From the NCBI GenBank assembly GCA_033812735.1, contig JAPXTA010000001.1:1-64000 (forward strand): a stretch of 64,000 nt of DNA. Direction: 5' to 3'. Shown in pieces: positions 61,854 through 64,000 of this stretch (positions are counted from its first letter, which is position 1; every line of letters starts with the position of its first letter). The position numbers and the translations under genes are program-made. This stretch comes from JABFRJ01 sp033812735 (lineage in GTDB: Bacteria > Pseudomonadota > Alphaproteobacteria > Rhizobiales > Hyphomicrobiaceae). Under the pieces are notes generated by a model. It had not been told where the DNA came from and ran no database searches. It saw nothing but the letters and a program-made list of their open reading frames with translations.

Positions 61854-62068
61854 GAGCGCACCTCATAGGCGGCGAAGATGAGGTGCTCGTGATGGCCGAG
61901 TGTGCTGCCATCGAGGACGTGCCTGACCTCGTCGAGACGCCTGAGCACATTGCGCTCGGCATTCTCGGCGGAGCAAGCCGAGACCCTGATGCTGTAGCCC
62001 TGCTCGACGCTGTAGACGACGTCGAACAGCTTTCTCGGCCGGCGGGTGCGGGAGACTTTCTTACTCAT
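61850..62068 (-). CDS. Small hypothetical protein ending in EVRS
   Basis: 72 residues (MSKKVSRTRRPRKLFDVVYS). A compact alpha/beta domain (FDVVYSVEQGYSIRVSACSA, ENAERNVLRRL). The last codons encode EVRS and at the same time the ribosome binding site of the next gene. Similar in length and plan to the genes at 62391, 62594 and 62770. Confidence 0.65.
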   Translation of the reverse strand: MSKKVSRTRRPRKLFDVVYSVEQGYSIRVSACSAENAERNVLRRLDEVRHVLDGSTLGHHEHLIFAAYEVRS

Positions 62069-62394
62069 AGCTCCACCTCCCCGTCAGCAGGGAACGCAGC
62101 ATCGAGCAGCTTGACGATACGCTTCGGAAGATAATCGCGCGGCTCGTCATAGCCGAACTGGATACGGTCGAACGGGATCAGCTCTTTCCGCTTCTTTGTC
62201 TTGATCGATGCGATGGTGACGTTGTGACAGCCCCACGGCTCGACCTTGACCGTGTATCCGGCTGCGCGCAGCGCCTCAGCGACGTGCTCGGTCATGATGA
62301 TAGTGTCGCCGTCGTTGAAACCGAATTTGCAGAAGGCTTCTTCCCACGACCAGGTGAAGTGGCTGCCGCAGCCTGGACAAGAGGTGATGCTCAT
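62065..62394 (-). CDS. Hypothetical protein with N-terminal CPGC zinc motif
   Basis: 109 residues from ATG 62394 (MSITSCPGCGSHFTWSWEEA). The C-x-x-C near the N-terminus suggests a single zinc knuckle. The rest is alpha/beta (IIMTEHVAEALRAAGYTVKV, WGCHNVTIASIK). ATGA overlaps on both sides. Family unknown. Confidence 0.65.
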   Translation of the reverse strand: MSITSCPGCGSHFTWSWEEAFCKFGFNDGDTIIMTEHVAEALRAAGYTVKVEPWGCHNVTIASIKTKKRKELIPFDRIQFGYDEPRDYLPKRIVKLLDAAFPADGEVEL

Positions 62395-62597
62395 GAGCGC
62401 ACCTCCTTTCCCGCTTGGTCGCAGACGATGAGGTCTGTGCGGCCGAGGGTTTCGGTGTGGAAGCAGCCGACGCCATCCTCGTCCCACAATTCGCGGGCGA
62501 TTTCGTTTGCTTCGGCGAGGCCTGATGCCTCGATGGTCGTGCGATGGACGAGCACCTCGACGATCGTGATGTCATAGGATTTCAGAGATGCGGTCAT
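62391..62597 (-). CDS. Small hypothetical protein ending in EVRS
   Basis: 68 residues (MTASLKSYDITIVEVLVHRT). A beta-alpha-beta pattern with AEANEIARELWDEDGVGCFH, like the products at 61850 and 62594. The C-terminus KEVRS doubles as ribosome binding site for the next gene. Confidence 0.65.
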   Translation of the reverse strand: MTASLKSYDITIVEVLVHRTTIEASGLAEANEIARELWDEDGVGCFHTETLGRTDLIVCDQAGKEVRS

Positions 62598-62773
62598 GGC
62601 TGCACCTCCTCGACTTCGATGCGGAGGATTCTGCCTTCGCAGAGCTCGAAGCGGCCTTCATCGAAAGCGGTCTCCGCGCAGCGCCTGGCCTCGTCAGGCG
62701 ACTTGGCCTGAACCGTGCCGTCCCACCAATCCTCCATGATGACGAAGCAATCATAGGTCTTGAGTTCACTCAT
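62594..62773 (-). CDS. Very small hypothetical protein (59 aa)
   Basis: 59 residues from ATG 62773, just under common length cut-offs. It begins MSELKTYDCFVIMEDWWDGT and continues with SPDEARRCAETAFDEGRFEL and ILRIEVEEVQP. It has the same beta-alpha-beta plan as the products at 61850 and 62391 (SPDEARRCAE compares with ENAERNV and AEANEIAREL). ATGA overlaps on both sides support it as real. Confidence 0.6.
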   Translation of the reverse strand: MSELKTYDCFVIMEDWWDGTVQAKSPDEARRCAETAFDEGRFELCEGRILRIEVEEVQP

Positions 62774-62979
62774 GAGCGCACCTCACGATCTGCGGTTCGC
62801 TCCGCCGTGACGGCATCGGCAATGGCTTTGTCGATGGTGTGTGCGACCGAGTAATGGTCGTGTGGCGGGCAATCGAATTGCCGTTTCGTCCGGATGAGCG
62901 CGTAGCGTGCGAGTTTCAGGGCATCGACGAGCGCCGCATAGCGGCGACGCTCGAGAGTGATGAGAGGGAGGTCCGTCAT
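62770..62979 (-). CDS. Small hypothetical protein ending in EVRS
   Basis: 69 residues (MTDLPLITLERRRYAALVDA). Helical with HDHYSVAHTIDKAIADAVTA. It ends REVRS, again encoding the next gene's ribosome binding site (GAGGTGCGCTCATGA). Overlaps of 4 bp on both sides. Confidence 0.65.
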   Translation of the reverse strand: MTDLPLITLERRRYAALVDALKLARYALIRTKRQFDCPPHDHYSVAHTIDKAIADAVTAERTADREVRS

Positions 62980-63155
62980 GCGCGGCCTCCCTTGGAGTAT
63001 CCGTCGAAGTCGAAGCCACGATTGGAACGCGGGTCGCCATCACAGATGACAGTGAGCAATTCGGTTGCGTCTTCGTCGGTGTCATCGACGAGCAGGATGC
63101 GCTCGTCGAGACCACCAAAGCGGGAACTATCGTTGTGAGAGTATGCGTGTCTCAT
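62976..63155 (-). CDS. Very small acidic hypothetical protein (59 aa)
   Basis: 59 residues from ATG 63155 (MRHAYSHNDSSRFGGLDERI). Acidic middle (LLVDDTDEDATELLTVICDG). A 10-bp gap separates it from the gene upstream, and its stop overlaps the next gene by 4 bp. Family unknown. Confidence 0.55.
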   Translation of the reverse strand: MRHAYSHNDSSRFGGLDERILLVDDTDEDATELLTVICDGDPRSNRGFDFDGYSKGGRA

Positions 63156-63165
63156 GCTGGCCTCC

Positions 63166-63387
63166 CTATGCGGCGTTCGCTTCGGTTGCGTTGGCCGCGG
63201 CGTCATCCGCATCGGCTTCACGCAGCATGATGTCGCCGCCGTTGAGCGGCAGGTATTCGAGCTTCAGGGAAAAGCCCTTGCCGTCCTTCTGGCGCCAGGC
63301 GCAGCCGATGTCGTTCCAGTAGCGTTTGTCGCCTTTGCTGGTGACGGCGAGGATGCGATGGGTGGGTTTGTTGGATGGTGTCGTCAT
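63166..63387 (-). CDS. Small hypothetical protein, paralogue of the gene at 59860
   Basis: 73 residues from ATG 63387 (MTTPSNKPTHRILAVTSKGD). The core KDGKGFSLKLEYLPLNGGDI is similar to the 59860 product. First gene of the minus-strand array; the promoter is presumably in the hairpin-rich region just upstream. Confidence 0.65.
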   Translation of the reverse strand: MTTPSNKPTHRILAVTSKGDKRYWNDIGCAWRQKDGKGFSLKLEYLPLNGGDIMLREADADDAAANATEANAA

Positions 63388-64000
63388 GAGAAATGACCTT
63401 TCTTCGTTGTGAGCGAGGGCCGGAATTGGCGACCTCGTTGCCGCCCGTTCCTCACAGCGCTGCATCGGGGTCACACGGCAAAATTTCGGGTGGGCAGCGA
63501 GAATGAGCTCGAGGGCGCTTTCGCAACGCGAAAGGCCCGGCGCGGGGCCCCCGTGGCTTTGCTCACGGGGTGCGCGAGCGCATTGTCGCGCGGGTCCCAC
63601 ACGTTCATTTTGTCGTTGAAGGGCCAGCCGCCCAGAAAGCGTCATGTCGGAGGCATGCCTTCGGCATGACGGCGGCCGCCCGTCCCCAAGGTGCGCGCCT
63701 GTGAGACGGTTGCGGCAAACTGATGAGGTCGACCAGACGGAACGAGAGAGCGGCGGAGAAAGGTATGTGATTGAGAGTGACTGACAGCACTCCACTCTTC
63801 TGCATCAACGACGTTGGTCGCCAGCTCTGTTGTTTTAGATGCTTGGCATGATTACCCGTCGGCTCGATCAGACTCGGAAACTTGATATCAAGCTCATATT
63901 TGCCTGCGATCATGCAGGTCTCGGGCGCACCCGATAAGCAAGACGGCGGTAGAGGCTACTGTGGGCACCGCCGATGTCGATCTTCGTCCAAGCTTCGATA
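63388..64000. other. Hairpin-rich non-coding region to the window end
   Basis: No gene is supported; a 102-codon minus frame (63605-63913) has an unconvincing composition. Several short perfect hairpins cluster here: CTTTCGC-AAC-GCGAAAG (63518-63534), CCCGTG-8 nt-CACGGG (63550-63569) and CATGCC-TTC-GGCATG (near 63652-63667). It may hold the promoter of the array or part of a replication or transfer region. Confidence 0.45.

Noticed and set aside
63605..63913. 102-codon minus-strand frame at the window end
   Set aside because: No Shine-Dalgarno, unlikely composition, and it runs over a hairpin cluster.
1..64000. CRISPR array
   Set aside because: No regularly spaced direct repeats were seen; the only short repeats are the GTAAGCG copies near 10.8 kb and the gene-junction sequences at 61.8-62.8 kb.
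1..64000. tRNA or rRNA genes as integration sites
   Set aside because: No T-loop-like sequence in a cloverleaf context and no rRNA-like stretch were noticed beside the recombinase genes. A covariance-model scan would settle this.

Overview
This window looks like a mosaic accessory region from a GC-rich alphaproteobacterium. Hyphomicrobiales/Rhizobiales is my best guess, from the style of the plasmid-type genes (ArdC, DUF1419-like, MobC/relaxase), the IS66 remnant and the surface-protein families. No rRNA, tRNA or CRISPR array was seen, and no housekeeping locus anchors it to a named genome.

Layout. (1) 1-16 kb is an old, decayed region. It holds a DUF11 repeat protein cut by the window edge with its outer-membrane partner, an IS66 remnant without tnpA abutting a headless autotransporter, a gamma-glutamylcyclotransferase-like gene cut by an Rhs fragment, a PanE-like oxidoreductase and small enzymes. 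(2) 16-23 kb has a DUF4268 protein divergent from an XRE regulator across a perfect palindrome, then an excisionase-like HTH gene and two overlapping tyrosine recombinases. (3) 23-37.5 kb is a defence island: a 1266-aa protein with a restriction-endonuclease-like N-terminus, a large serine recombinase, a complete type I R-M system (hsdR-hsdM-hsdS), a RelE-type toxin with an HTH/ImmA antitoxin fusion, and a thymidylate-synthase-like enzyme paired with a putative hypermodification pyrophosphorylase. (4) 37.7-54 kb is bounded by two related dif-like direct repeats. It holds a pyruvyl-transferase/glycosyltransferase fusion, an ArdC operon with a hairpin over its ribosome binding site, a type II-short CBASS (CD-NTase, E2-like, HNH-SAVED), a divergent sigma/ImmA module and an AbiE toxin-antitoxin pair. 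(5) 54-64 kb is plasmid or integrative-element backbone: UmuC with a catalytically degenerate UmuD, relaxase and MobC, a probable oriT, and an eleven-gene minus-strand array of tiny genes plus an orphan adenine methyltransferase.

How the parts relate. If oriT lies at about 59.1-59.3 kb and the plus strand is transferred, 59.3-64 kb is the leading region. All its genes then point towards oriT, as expected for genes expressed early in a recipient, and the orphan methyltransferase would fit an anti-restriction role. The two long stems found (43.7 and 60.1 kb) pair better on the plus strand, which would suit single-stranded promoters. The CBASS operon and the sigma/ImmA module share a 180-bp divergent intergenic region containing two nested inverted repeats with one common centre, suggesting a control switch. 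Functional statements are by family resemblance read by eye; no database search was possible.
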